In this document: piece after piece, positions 48,436 to 62,371 of the stretch
Layout of the letters: each line of letters begins with the position of its first letter
How positions within the stretch are numbered: position 1 is the stretch's first letter
DNA from: Cheiracanthium punctorium
Taxonomy: Eukaryota > Arthropoda > Arachnida > Araneae > Cheiracanthiidae
Direction of reading: 5' to 3'
Assembly: GCA_038373885.1 (NCBI GenBank)
Contig: JAWZYV010016058.1
Location: 1,116,001 to 1,180,000, forward strand
DNA length: 64,000 nt
Made by a program: the position numbers and the translations under genes
The notes under the pieces: generated by a model
The model's database searches: none
What the model saw: the letters and a program-made list of their open reading frames with translations, nothing else
Told to the model about the DNA's origin: nothing

Positions 48436-48438
<3 letters not shown>

Positions 48439-49576
48439 ATAATAAAATAAACTTTGCTAATTTAACATAATTTAATTTAATGTTCTTCGTTAATAAGCTT
48501 CTTTAATCTCGGTTGCTCTTACTGTAAAGTTTGTTTCTCGGCCATACAAATATTACGCTCAGAGACGATTTTTGAAGTTCCATAAGAAGTAAAATTGTTG
48601 ATTTAGCAGTATTTTCAGTTTTCTGTGATTTCGTTGCTACATGCTTTTAGAACTCCTGGGTAAGCAGGTGTTTCTCATGTCTTGATTGACAATCTAGTTA
48701 ACTAATTACGTTTGAGCGTAACGCCTTCGCGATCGTGCTGCACCCTGCCAGCATGTGTAGTGACTAAGGAGTATTTAAGCAAGAGCACGGAAATTTCGGG
48801 AGCTTAGCCTAGCCTTAGCTTCGAGCTTTAGCTTTTAGACTGCGATGTAAGAAGATAGCTTCGGAGCTAAAAGGTCGCCAGCCTGACTCCTGCCCTCTGT
48901 TCAAACTTTGAAATAAACCATTCAACCTAGAACCCCAATGGATTTGTGTCGATCATTTCAACAAGGAATGGCGTAAGGCCATTCCTTTGGGGTTTCCCCG
49001 CACAGGTTCGTATCCTGCCGGCTTTTATAAGGAATATGTAAGGAATGGCCTTACGCCATCCCTTGTTGAAATGATCGACACAAATCCATTGGGGTTCTAG
49101 GTTGAATAGTTTATTTCAAAGTTCGAACAGAGGGCAGGAGTCAGGCCGGCGACCTTTTAGGCTATCTTCTTACATCGCAGTCTAAAAGCTAAAGCTCGAA
49201 GCTAAGGCTAAGCTAACCTCCCGAAATTTCCGTGCTCTTGCTTAAATATTCCTTAGTCACTACACCTGCTGGCAGGATGCAGGACGATCGCGAAGGCGTT
49301 ACGCTCAAACGTAATTAGTTAACTAGATTATCAATCAAGACATGAGAAACACCTGCTTACACAGGAGTTCTAAAAGCATGTAGGAACGAAACCACAGAAA
49401 ACTGAAAATATTTCTAAATCAACAATTTTACTCCTTACGGAACTTCAAAAATCGTCTCTGAGCGTAATATTTGTATGGCCGAGAAACAAACTTTACAGTA
49501 AGAGCAACCGAGATTAAAGAAGCTTTTTCAAATAACATTAAATTAAATTAGCTTAAATTAGCAAAGTTTATTTTAT

Positions 49577-49582
<6 letters not shown>
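48436..49582. repeat. Giant palindrome: two LTR-like arms in inverted order
   Basis: The left arm 48436-48987 and right arm 49040-49582 are inverse copies with few mismatches and a 52-bp loop. Checkpoints are TTTAATCTCGGTTGCTC with its complement near 49505, TTTGAGCGTAACGCCTTCGC with its complement near 49290, and CCCCAATGGATTTGTGTCG with CGACACAAATCCATTGGGG. Reading the left arm as +, it has TATTTAA at 48772, AATAAA at 48912 and an end TTTCAACA at about 48963, the order of a U3-R-U5 LTR. TGGCG begins five bases later, where a primer-binding site could be. Microsatellites abut both outer edges. No internal retroelement genes remain. Confidence 0.85.
48986..49022 (+). tRNA. tRNA-Ser 3'-half fragment in the palindrome loop
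   Basis: TTTGGGGTTTCCCCG followed by CACAGGTTCGTATCCTG and CCGGC matches the long variable arm, T-arm and start of the 3' acceptor strand of metazoan tRNA-Ser, with the diagnostic GGGGTTTCCCC variable stem and GGTTCG(T/A)ATCC loop. The D-arm, anticodon and 5' acceptor strand are absent, so it is not a functional tRNA. It occupies nearly the whole loop between the two inverted LTR-like arms. Confidence 0.7.
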
Positions 49583-49616
<34 letters not shown>

Positions 49617-49660
49617 TATATATATATATATATATTATATTTGTGTGTATGTGTGTGTAT
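49581..49660. repeat. CA/TA microsatellite at the right edge of the palindrome
   Basis: (AC)n followed by (AT)n and then GT-rich sequence, starting at the outer end of the right arm. Confidence 0.85.
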
Positions 49661-52600
49661 AAAGCTATGTATTCCAATTTCTATACTTTTTTCAATATTA
49701 TTCAGGGTTAAAAGCTTTTTACACATTTTGAGGATCAATCTCACATTGATTCACTTTTAATCACAACAAATGTTTCTTTTTTTAATATAACTGGAAAACA
49801 TGTAAATGATATACCTTAGAATTCAAAAATAAATATAAAATATATAAACATAAACCATTACATCCCATATGTTTTTGATTAATGAAAATTCTGTTAAGTA
49901 ACAACTCTTATCAAAAACAAATCATCGGTACATGAATTGTCTTTTTTCTTCACTTTTGTTTTCGTTTAGATCGTATCCTTATTAATAAAAACTTAAATAA
50001 TTTTATTTTCTGAAATTCTTGTCTTTTTCTTTCCCTGAAAGCGTAAGCCAAGAAAAAGTGTTATAAAATCGCAATGATAGCATATTTGTTTATTTTGTTC
50101 ATTCGCCTGAAATGGGATAATTTTAGATGTCAATTTTTAATTTTTAAAAATTATTATTATTATTTTATATAATCCCCATATGATTATATACATCCCAGTC
50201 CATGGCCGAGTCACTGATAAATATTTTTCAAGAAAAAAAAAATATTTATGTTTCCATTGTCCACGAAGTTGACATATGGGACATGTTGACATACAACGTA
50301 ATATTGTTGAAATTTAGAATTGAAAAATGAAACTAAGCATCATTCATTGTTACCATGTTTAGGCCTAGCTCATGTTTAGCATCTATCATTTTTTTTAAAT
50401 TTATTTATAGTGGAATCACACCAATGAAATGGAAATTTATTTTGTTTGCTCAAATATCATATAATGATGGTTATGTAATACTAGCAGACAAAATATGCAA
50501 TGTAACTTAATTTATATGTAAAACCAAAGAAGTGGGTGCCAACAAACGTACTCTTGTAATAATATAATTATTACTGTAAAAGAAATTTAACTTCATCCAC
50601 AGGGTGTCCATGGAGATTATGCCCATGGAGGTAACGAAATCACATTTTTAGTGCAAGCTAAATCATTGCTTTTAAGGATATAAAATGGAATTAAAAGTTT
50701 TTGATGCACTTTCTTTATTTACATCCAACATGATTTAAGAAAACGAAAAAAACCCTGACAACAGTTCACATATAATAGGTTTTAAAGAAGCCATGCAGTG
50801 ACAACCAAAAGACATACTCACCTAGAATTGAAGTTTTCTTTTTCAACTGTGCACAATCAAAGCTTTGTTTATATCTATTCTCAGTTAAGATGCTCACAAA
50901 TGACTGTCTCCCTTCAACACCACTTGCAAGAAAAGAGCAGTTTTGTTTTGTCATTTCAAAGAAACTTTTAAAAATTAATCTGCCCATGGAGGTGATGCTT
51001 CAACCTGCTTGCAAATTTTAGTTGAGCAAAGCTTTCTAAATTTAGCAGCTTCAATATGATTTCCACAAGTAGAAATATTTTTCAATACATATTTATTTAA
51101 TTTAACTTAAATAAAAAATAATATTTTATGTTGTTTTAATAAAATATCTATTTTTTTAAATAAATATGGCCTGGTTGCAGTCCATGGTGTTGACTTTTCT
51201 GACATATTTGAAATTTTATCTCACAAAAATAATTTTAAAAAACGTTTCCAACTTTGGGGAATTTATTAGTATCCATCTAACACTGCATAGTGCAATTCGT
51301 GACATGGATATTGTGTTAATAGAATAGCTAACATTCTTGAGTTTCATTAAAGTGCCCGAATTTGGAGAATGACCCATTTATAGTTTGAATAATATGTATG
51401 CATCTACCACGGATTGTTTCTTATAAGGAAGCTCTTCACAAACCTGAAACTATAGTGAAAGTAAGTTTCATTTTCCCTAAAAGTAAGAATAAGTAGAGAA
51501 AATACATTTTAAATTCGTACATTATTCATGCATTTTAAATCTGATAAATTAGTAAACTGAATACATTTTTTTTAATTAATGAAACACTAAATATCTAAAA
51601 CTACAAGTAATAATTCCTTTTATATTTAAAAAAACTCTTAATACTAAATATGTTGCATTTAAAAGCTATCATTTTTCTTTCCGTACTTAATCCTTGATAC
51701 GTTTACTTTGGTAAATTCCAAAGAAAGAAGTTTCAGAAAATTATACAATACTCGAATCATTAATCATTTTCCACCAAACAGCATTTTAGCAAATGAAATG
51801 CATTTTTAGCTTTGTTACCAGCAGATAAATCTTGAAGGACAATAAATTATTGTGTTAAGTGTTGTCTTCTAAAAGGAGCTATTCTTAGACATTTTTTTTT
51901 ACAAAAAATGTGATAAATTTGTGCTATTTATTACTTTAAATGGCTTAGACTGCATCAAAAGGAACATAATTTTAACATCAGTTAAACCTCTACAGAATGT
52001 ATTTTTTTATCATCGTTAAACAAATTATTTTTATTGTGTATAACACGTTTTAGAGCAAGAATTCCGATAAATAAAATAATGAATCATCTGAGTTCTTTGA
52101 AAGCGGTTTAATGGTATGTTAATTTAAAAAATATAAATATAATTTATAAATATATTTAACTCTGGTAGTTGCTACAAATATGTGTTTCATATTTATTCTT
52201 TAATTAATTAAAAGCTTATTCGTATTTCACATGTCCAAAAATACATTTTAATGTGGCGCTTTTTAATTGCAATTTTCTTGGTTTTGAAAGCTTAAAGAAA
52301 CAAAAATGAAATTTTTATCTCCTTCATGTTTTTGTTTTCCAATAATTTGTTTGAAAAATATTTAGTTTTGAGAAAATGATGTTGGAAAGTTTTAAATACC
52401 CTAATATAAGTGCTTGACATTCGATATAAAGCAAACCCTTTTATTTCTAAATACATTCTTGCCAAGAAAACGTTTGTATATAAACAGCTGAACATTTTTA
52501 TCCAATGTTGCTTGCGGTAATTAACGGATGCTATAAAATTCGCTATATGCACGATTATGAGAAAAATGTTTCGTAAATATTGATGGTTAGTCTGAAATCT

Positions 52601-54191
52601 CTGACAAAGTCGCTTCAACTTGAAGTTCTTCGATATTTCATTGAGAGATTTGCTTTACGCATATCTTAGTTAACTATTTTTAACAAAAACGTCCCATAAT
52701 GAAATTAAATAATCAGGCTAGTTATTCCTGAATAATTTTCATTCTAAATCAACTATAAGATGCAACATGAAGTTATATTTTACTTTTACCATACTTATTT
52801 TAATTTTGCAATTTAAAGATTTACAAATGTACTCAAACTGAATGCAGTTGTAGTAGTTCAAAATATTTCACATTTTAGGTATGAAGGAACTCAAAAATAT
52901 ACATTCTTACACCTTCGTGTTTCTGAAAGAAGTGTATTTGATGTATATGATGTTTTTACATCGTTATGAATTCACCCTTTATTGCGGGACTTCGCACCTA
53001 TTCAAATCTGCATATCGATACACTCTTTCAAAAAGCGTTCGAGTACAAGTCAATTTTTATGTCGGTTTCATTATACAGTGTTGTGCTTTATAAGAAGTAG
53101 ATTATATAGTACATAATAACAAGTTCCAATATTAATTTTTTGCAACATTTTTTTCTTCAAAAATTAATCAGTTATTTACAAAATTAATATCGGAAATTTA
53201 TCTCATACCTGATTTTTTTTTGAGTGGAAAAATACGAGCATTAAAGGGTTAATCTTCGGAAAAATATCTATTCTTTAAAAATAAATATAAATAGGTATAT
53301 GTGTATGTTTGAATGTATGTATATTAATCTTAACATACTACTGCATTTTTAAGTTAGTTCTTTATTTACTCACCTTTTATTGTACGAGTAAAACTAGCTT
53401 ATCGGTAATAAAAATAAGAATTTTAGTTAAACAGAAATTATTAGTCGACATTTAGGAAAAACTGTATAAATTAATCGCAAATCATGGTAAGCTTTAACAT
53501 TTATGTGTAATTAAAACGTTGGGTATCTGTTTTTGAAATGACATACTTTTAGATTACGTTTTCAAAAATGCAGTTTCTGGAGATAATTTTAATCTTTCGG
53601 AAATCTGTTTAATTATATTATACATCTTAAAACACTCGTTCCATATAATATATTCTTATTACACTGTTTCAAAGCAGAAGTTTAAAAACTTTCAAATCTG
53701 TTATTCACTAAAAGGGTGTTAATTACATTTTAAAATCACTCCCCTTATGTGCTGAAAAGTAGATTTTCGACTTGCGTGAACACCTAACATATGCTACAGT
53801 GCGCACCGACCCGGTTTTAAAATATGTTGTTTGATATTACCATTACACAGTCACCATTTCTGTTCGTTATTTCACTTTAATTTTTCAAAACTAATTTCTT
53901 TTACGCTTCAAGAATTTTTCAGACTTTTAAAGATCAAAAGTTTCCTCTAACTTGTAATGGCTCTTGCAATACAATTTTACAAATAATATGATAGTAAATA
54001 TGCTCTTTATTTTTCAAGAATTTAATAATGCCAAAATTTTGTAAAGTGATGCATCTACTTTCTGAGTGTTGGAAATTACGACATTTCGAGAATTTTAACG
54101 GATATAAGGGTATAAATATAAGCTGTGAAACGAATAAGTTTTCCTTGTGCATTTTTTAAAATGTTAGGAAAGGTCTACACTTAACGTCTCA
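49661..54191. other. AT-rich sequence, no gene recognised
   Basis: No exon, structured repeat or RNA gene is visible in this stretch. Short frames are low-complexity. Confidence 0.4.
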
Positions 54192-54382
54192 CCGGAGCCA
54201 TTGTGATTCTACCGGGCTTGCTTGTGCACTCCGATCAGTCATCCAAAGAGGTCAGCGGATGCTCACCTATTGGTTCCAACACTTAGATACGTCATCTAAC
54301 GGCCGAATCTAACCATTGAGGAAACGTCCGTAGGCCTCTTTCGGAGTGCACAATCAGCCCCGGTAGAGTCACGATGGCCCGG
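54192..54382. mobile_element. GC-rich MITE, 191 bp
   Basis: CCGGAGCCATTGTGATTCTA at the left pairs with TAGAGTCACGATGGCCCGG at the right. The pairing continues inward through CCGGGCTTGCTTGTGCACTC with GAGTGCACAATCAGCCCCGG and then AAGAGG with CCTCTT, giving arms of about 45-60 bp. It is far richer in GC than its surroundings and has no coding capacity. The target duplication is not clear, so the superfamily is open. Confidence 0.85.
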
Positions 54383-54934
54383 GTAATCGAATTTGCTCAA
54401 ATGTAGTCCTGGTTCATTTTGAAATAACTATTGCCACTCTTTCAAAAGAAATAAAGTATTAAATAGCTATACTAAAAATGTGACTAATTTAAAGAAACAC
54501 CTCACTTACAGACCAATTCTGACAGAATATGCATTCCTTTGATTAAGTAATTTCATCTAGAATTCATAAAAAAATTCAAAATCCTGTAAAATTCAGAGTA
54601 CTCCGTTTTCTACTACACTGCATCTACATAAATTACTTCATTACGAAAAATTCAAATTAATAACTTATTGTAAATTTTTAAAAATGTAATTGATAATCAT
54701 GCATGTATATTTTAACGATTAGATAATACCGTAACGATATTTTAACGATAACGTATGCTCTCAAAAAATATGTTACTAAATATTTTTGTATATATGTATG
54801 TATTTTTTTGCATAGTTTTCAAATTTAATTTTGTATCATTTACACTCCATTTCTTATGTTTATTGGTTAATGGAATGATTCATAATTTTTCAAATAGCTT
54901 TAAAAATGCACTTAGACACGAACATATATAAGTA

Positions 54935-54966
54935 ACTAGCTGCGTACAGGTTCTTCACACAGACGC
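54935..54966 (-). repeat. Reversed end of the CAGCTAGT element family
   Basis: ACTAGCTGCGTACAGGTTCT followed by TCACAC matches the reverse complement of the terminus at 984-1016 and 5971-6009. The body would extend to the right, possibly to about 55370, where composition becomes slightly GC-richer. Confidence 0.5.
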
Positions 54967-57663
54967 AATCAAATATTTGTCTTAGCCTTATGAATGAAAT
55001 TAATTCCATTGTTGTTGAATCGCATAAATGCAAAGTTATTTGAGTCGTGGCATGAGATTTGCCTTACAGATACTCATTTGAAAGGATATATAGGCAAACT
55101 GTTAAAACTATTTCAGTGTTACTTTCGATGAAAAAGAAAGACCGTAAAATATGTGTCCGAAACAAGTCTATTCATTTTCAAAATACTTTATTTCTACAGA
55201 ATGAAATTTTGTCTATTAGGCTTAGGTTCCAGTATTACACTTATGAATGACGAAAAAGGATAGATATTATAAAAAAACAAAGATCCAATACCAGAAGGCT
55301 CTTAAACTCTCTGGAACCTAACGCAAGTGCCCATGGAAAAATGTGGGTGATCAAACAGCGCGATATGTGCAGGTGAAAAACAATGTTATATTAGCAAAAT
55401 AATTCTTATAAGTATAATTGAAGATTATACAAAAGAAAGATTTAATTACTGGTGCTTTAAAGATACTCTGAATTTCATGCAGGTCTAGCTATTTTCATTT
55501 TATTTCCTTCGCAAATGTGAAAACATTTCCATGAAACCCATCTCCTTAACAAATGCTGTTAGCCAAATATGAGCATGTGCATCAGCTCAGAAAGTGTCCT
55601 CTGGTGTTAGAATAAACTGGAACCATTTTAAAAGCATTAACATCATGTAGTTTACTATAATTAATCATTGATTACACTTCTAAAATCATATCAAATTTTA
55701 TTTTTTCTCGGATTCATAAAGAGTGAATTATGAGTCGTTTTACTGAACACCTCAGTGAAATTTTATTTATATAAAAAGTTATAGGGTTGATATTGTAGAT
55801 ACAGAAATACCTGCAAGATATATCCAATATTTGGAATTCTTCTTGACTATCATGGCTGTTGTAGAGGCTAAATTTTTGTTAAAGCATGATACCATCACTG
55901 AGATTCTAACGCAATTTGTAATTTATGCCATCAAAATGTTGTTCATTTTACTTAACATTAAAATTCACACAACTCATTTAATATGCTTTTGATTATAATA
56001 GTTACCATTGCAGCAGAATCCATTTCTGGCATTTTATCTGTCAAATCCAGTAGTGAAATGAAAATATTGATATTATAGTGGACTCAAAATTAACTTCTAG
56101 ATTTAAAATAACTTTTAGATTTATTAGTTTCGGAAAAGAAAATAAAGATTTTGAAACAAATATAGAACATTAACTTACTGGCACTTTACAAAGTCTCATA
56201 TTTTCAATCTATTATAGCTATTTCTTGAGTATTTCCTTGGCATCTGGGTCAACAAAATTTTCCACTTGCTGCGCATTTATCCGCTTTTACCCTTGTAAGG
56301 CTCAGTGGAGATTTACACTCAAACATAATGTTTTTAATTTTAGTCCATGATTTACTTTAATGGAGAATCATTCAGAGCTTCCGTTAGTGAAGTTAAAGGA
56401 AAAATGTAAAAGGCATTAAAATCTTAAAGAATCAGCTAATTCATCTTTTTTTTTTTAACTTTAAAATTCGTAATTAATCCCTTCATCATTTATTCAGCAC
56501 GTTTTTGTACAGTCATGATAAATATAGAATCCATATTACAAAAAAAAAAGGAATCACATTGAATTTTTGTTAAACTGTATAAGACAATACTGTTTAGGTT
56601 GTGTATTTCTTATAGTTAATTCATTATTTTGAATATAACAGAACGCTTTATTAGAACATGACTCTTAGATTGGAATTAAAATCCTAAATGAAAGATATAA
56701 TTAATAAAATTCTGTTTTGAAATCTGTAATATCTAAATAAAAATCGCCTTACGTAAGAATTTTTTGTGCGTTTGCACAATTGAAATGTATTACAAGATTA
56801 AATTTAACAGCATTTTCAAAAAAGATAAATCTATGTTTATCTCTGTTTATTTTTTGTCAAACTTTTGGAAACAAAGCTCAGCAAAGCATTCTTTTATAAA
56901 AATATATAATAAAAAGAGTAACTAACAATACGTGTAAAATGTCTCAAGATAAAATATTAATTTATTCTTTTCTATTATTATGGAATGCATTAATGAAAAT
57001 GGACGAATGAAATTGTACAAAAGTATCAGTGCTCGAAAATCCATAATTTAAAGGGAAGTCATGAAAATACCTGACGTTAACACAACAATTGTATGTAGAT
57101 TGCTTTCAGTGATTTATGTTTTCTGACTAAACTACCAAATTAAGACCCCATCCCATCTGAAAATTTTGCAATTTTTGTTATTAAAAAACTGAAAGCCTGT
57201 GCCTTTTTTCAAAGACTTATCCAAGTAATCTCCCTTTCGGAACTTTGTCTGATTTTATTTATTTTATTTTTCATAATGATTTCAAGCAGAGATACAGTAA
57301 AAACTATCACATGTAATAACTAACAAATTAAAAGTAAATTATCTTATTTAAAGCGTATTTACTTTTATTTGTCGCAATATAAAGAAAAAGCAGCATGCCT
57401 GTGCGATAAATCAAGGAGTATCTTTTTGACAGCATTCTGTCGCGTCGTAATGTGAGTTTATCCTTTGAATAAGATACGTTAAGAAAAGCATTAAATATCT
57501 TTGATCTGAAAAATAGCTGAGCTTTTTCGTCAGAAAGGATGTACGATATCCATATTACATTTTTTTCTTCTAATCGTATTAAGTACTTGGCAATACATCA
57601 TACAGGAATTACAAAAAATACTTTATTTTTATTTGAACGGGAAGTACACAAATAAATCGATAT
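54967..57663. other. AT-rich sequence, no gene recognised
   Basis: Nothing is recognisable besides the possible repeat body in its first 400 bp. Confidence 0.4.
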
Positions 57664-60822
<3,159 letters not shown>

Positions 60823-61114
60823 TTAACCCTTTCGCGGGCGGTGGCTAGACGTTCTAGCTACCTACTTATGGTGTACAGGACAAATTTTAGAAGCATTAGT
60901 CAATTTTTCTACGTCTGTTTACCAGATAATAATGAAATTTGCACAAAATGATATTAGGAGGTAAAGTGTCATGCATATGTATAAAAATGGTATAGATATT
61001 TTACAGAAAAATTATGCATGCTTCATTAAATTGACATCAGAAATTTAACTATTACTCCAGGCATCTGCATAAACGAGAAAATACAATAAAAGTTCTTGCG
61101 CCGGAAAGGGTTAA
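60823..61114. mobile_element. piggyBac-type MITE, 292 bp
   Basis: It starts TTAACCCTTTCGCGGGCGG and ends TTGCGCCGGAAAGGGTTAA, giving inverted ends TTAACCCTTTC with TTAA at both borders (60823-60826 and 61111-61114). TTAA is the piggyBac target. GACGTTCTAGCTACCTA near the left is subterminal. There is no coding capacity. A similar start, TTAACCCTTGCGTCAATG, lies at 62543 without a visible partner. Confidence 0.8.
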
Positions 61115-61364
61115 AAGCATTGTACTATTCAATGACACCTAAAATTTCATCAAAGTTTTATGAGGTAACTTATGAATTTTTCAAGTCTTTTTTTCATTTA
61201 TCTCAAATAGAATCCATAATGTCAGACTGCATGAAAAATTATAAATTTCAAAACTAACTTAATATAATTAAAAGATGTTGAAAGTTAATGCATTATACTT
61301 TTAACTATAATGAATGAGCTCGGAATATTAAATTCCTTATTTTATATATTCAAATAGTTTAATA

Positions 61365-61868
61365 AAGGGTGTCCCAAATTTACGCAATATTTGAGTTAAA
61401 TAGAAAACATAAGTTTTTTAATTGTATTTTTTATTGAAACATAAAGTACATAGGATAGGGTTATGTACGGAATAGCACATCGTGGAAATGACCTCCACTG
61501 GTACATACGCACCTGGTTTGTCGATGATGCAGCGTTGAGTCTTCGGCACATCCTCCTTCTATGCACGGGTGGATATTGGCTTGTTGACATAAACCTTTTA
61601 CTTCAAATAACCCCGAAGGAAGAAACCTATTGGTGTTAAATCATACGATCTTTTTTATCATTCATCATCAATATCATCATGAATCAAGCTTTCATTACTT
61701 TTGAAATGTTGTTCGACAGTGAAAACGAGTTCTTCTCTCGTATAGTGGTGGTATTTTTACTAACCAAAAACTGTCAGCTGCCAAACTGTTTTCCTTCTTT
61801 GGATGCCAAAACTAAATTAATTAATTTTCTATTAAATAGAAATTTTGCTTAAATTTTAGGAAACCCTT
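61365..61868 (-). mobile_element. Internally deleted Tc1/mariner element, 504 bp
   Basis: The left end AAGGGTGTCCCAAATTTACG and the right end AAATTTTAGGAAACCCTT form inverted repeats, with TA on both outer sides (61363-61364 and 61869-61870). Between them lies the C-terminal transposase relic listed separately. A full mariner is about 1.3 kb, so more than half has been lost. Confidence 0.75.
61461..61652 (-). pseudogene. Mariner transposase, C-terminal relic
   Basis: The minus strand reads RSYDLTPIGFFLRGYLK, then a stop and KVYVNKPISTRA. A shifted frame ends GGHFHDVLFRT and a stop at 61461. The first block is the mariner line R-S-P-D-L-T-P-x-D-F-F-L-W-G-x-L-K, here with its catalytic aspartate position changed (P-I-G where P-x-D is expected). 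The last block matches the G-G-H-ϕ-x-D-ϕ-ϕ-F-x-T terminus. It lies inside the inverted repeats at 61365-61868. Not functional. Confidence 0.9.
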
Positions 61869-62071
61869 TATATGGTAAACCAGAATGCTTTGAATTCTAG
61901 AACTTCAGTATATCCTAAAATTTTATACATTTTTTATGAAGGAGGTCAACTATATAAATAAAGAATTTATATCATATTAAAATAACTTTAATATCATACA
62001 AGTTCTTTATGTATAAAAATTGTATATACACGTAATTAACTTTTTAATATAAAATCATTTTTCTTTTCCAG
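61869..62071 (+). other. Intron 5' of the Ig exon
   Basis: AT-rich, ending in a strong polypyrimidine tract and acceptor TTTTTCTTTTCCAG (AG at 62070-62071). Confidence 0.6.
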
Positions 62072-62371
62072 TATTACCATTAGAAGCAAGAATTTTGCTT
62101 CCAAAGCCCACACTAATAGCTGGACAGGAGCACGAAATCCTTTGCGAAACGAAGGGATCGCGTCCAAGAGCTCTCACGACATGGTGGTTAGAAGGACAGA
62201 AAATAGGACTGAGCACACCTGAAGGTTTATTGGAAGGATCTAACGATACCCTCAGCATTCTTTACTTTACTCCTAAACCAATGGATGACGGGAAACGTCT
62301 CTCCTGCAAAGCAGTCAATCCTGTTTTACCATCGAAAATTGTTGAAGATGAAATCATCCTTAAAGTTCAAT
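62072..62371 (+). CDS. Single Ig-domain exon of a Sidestep-type cell-adhesion protein
   Basis: A 300-bp exon bounded by TTTTCCAG| and CAAT|GTAAGTG, phase 1 at both ends, the usual arrangement for one-domain Ig exons. It reads LPLEARILLPKPTLIAGQEH, then EILCETKGSRPRALTTWWLE, a Ser/Thr-rich loop, LSILYFTPKPMDDGKRLSCK and AVNPVLPSKIVEDEIILKVQ. The two Ig cysteines (ILC and LSC), the core WW, and D-D-G-K-x-L-x-C are all in place. The wording G-S-R-P-x-x-x-T-W-W, then P-M-D-D-G-K, then C-x-A-x-N-P-x-ϕ-P-x-x-x-x-E-D resembles the third Ig domain of the Sidestep family of neuronal guidance receptors; nephrin/kirre-type proteins are the alternative. Other exons must lie outside or far away. The exon looks intact. 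Confidence 0.8.

Noticed and set aside
48961..49039. A complete functional tRNA-Ser gene
   Set aside because: The D-arm, anticodon arm and 5' acceptor strand are missing; only the variable arm and T-arm match.
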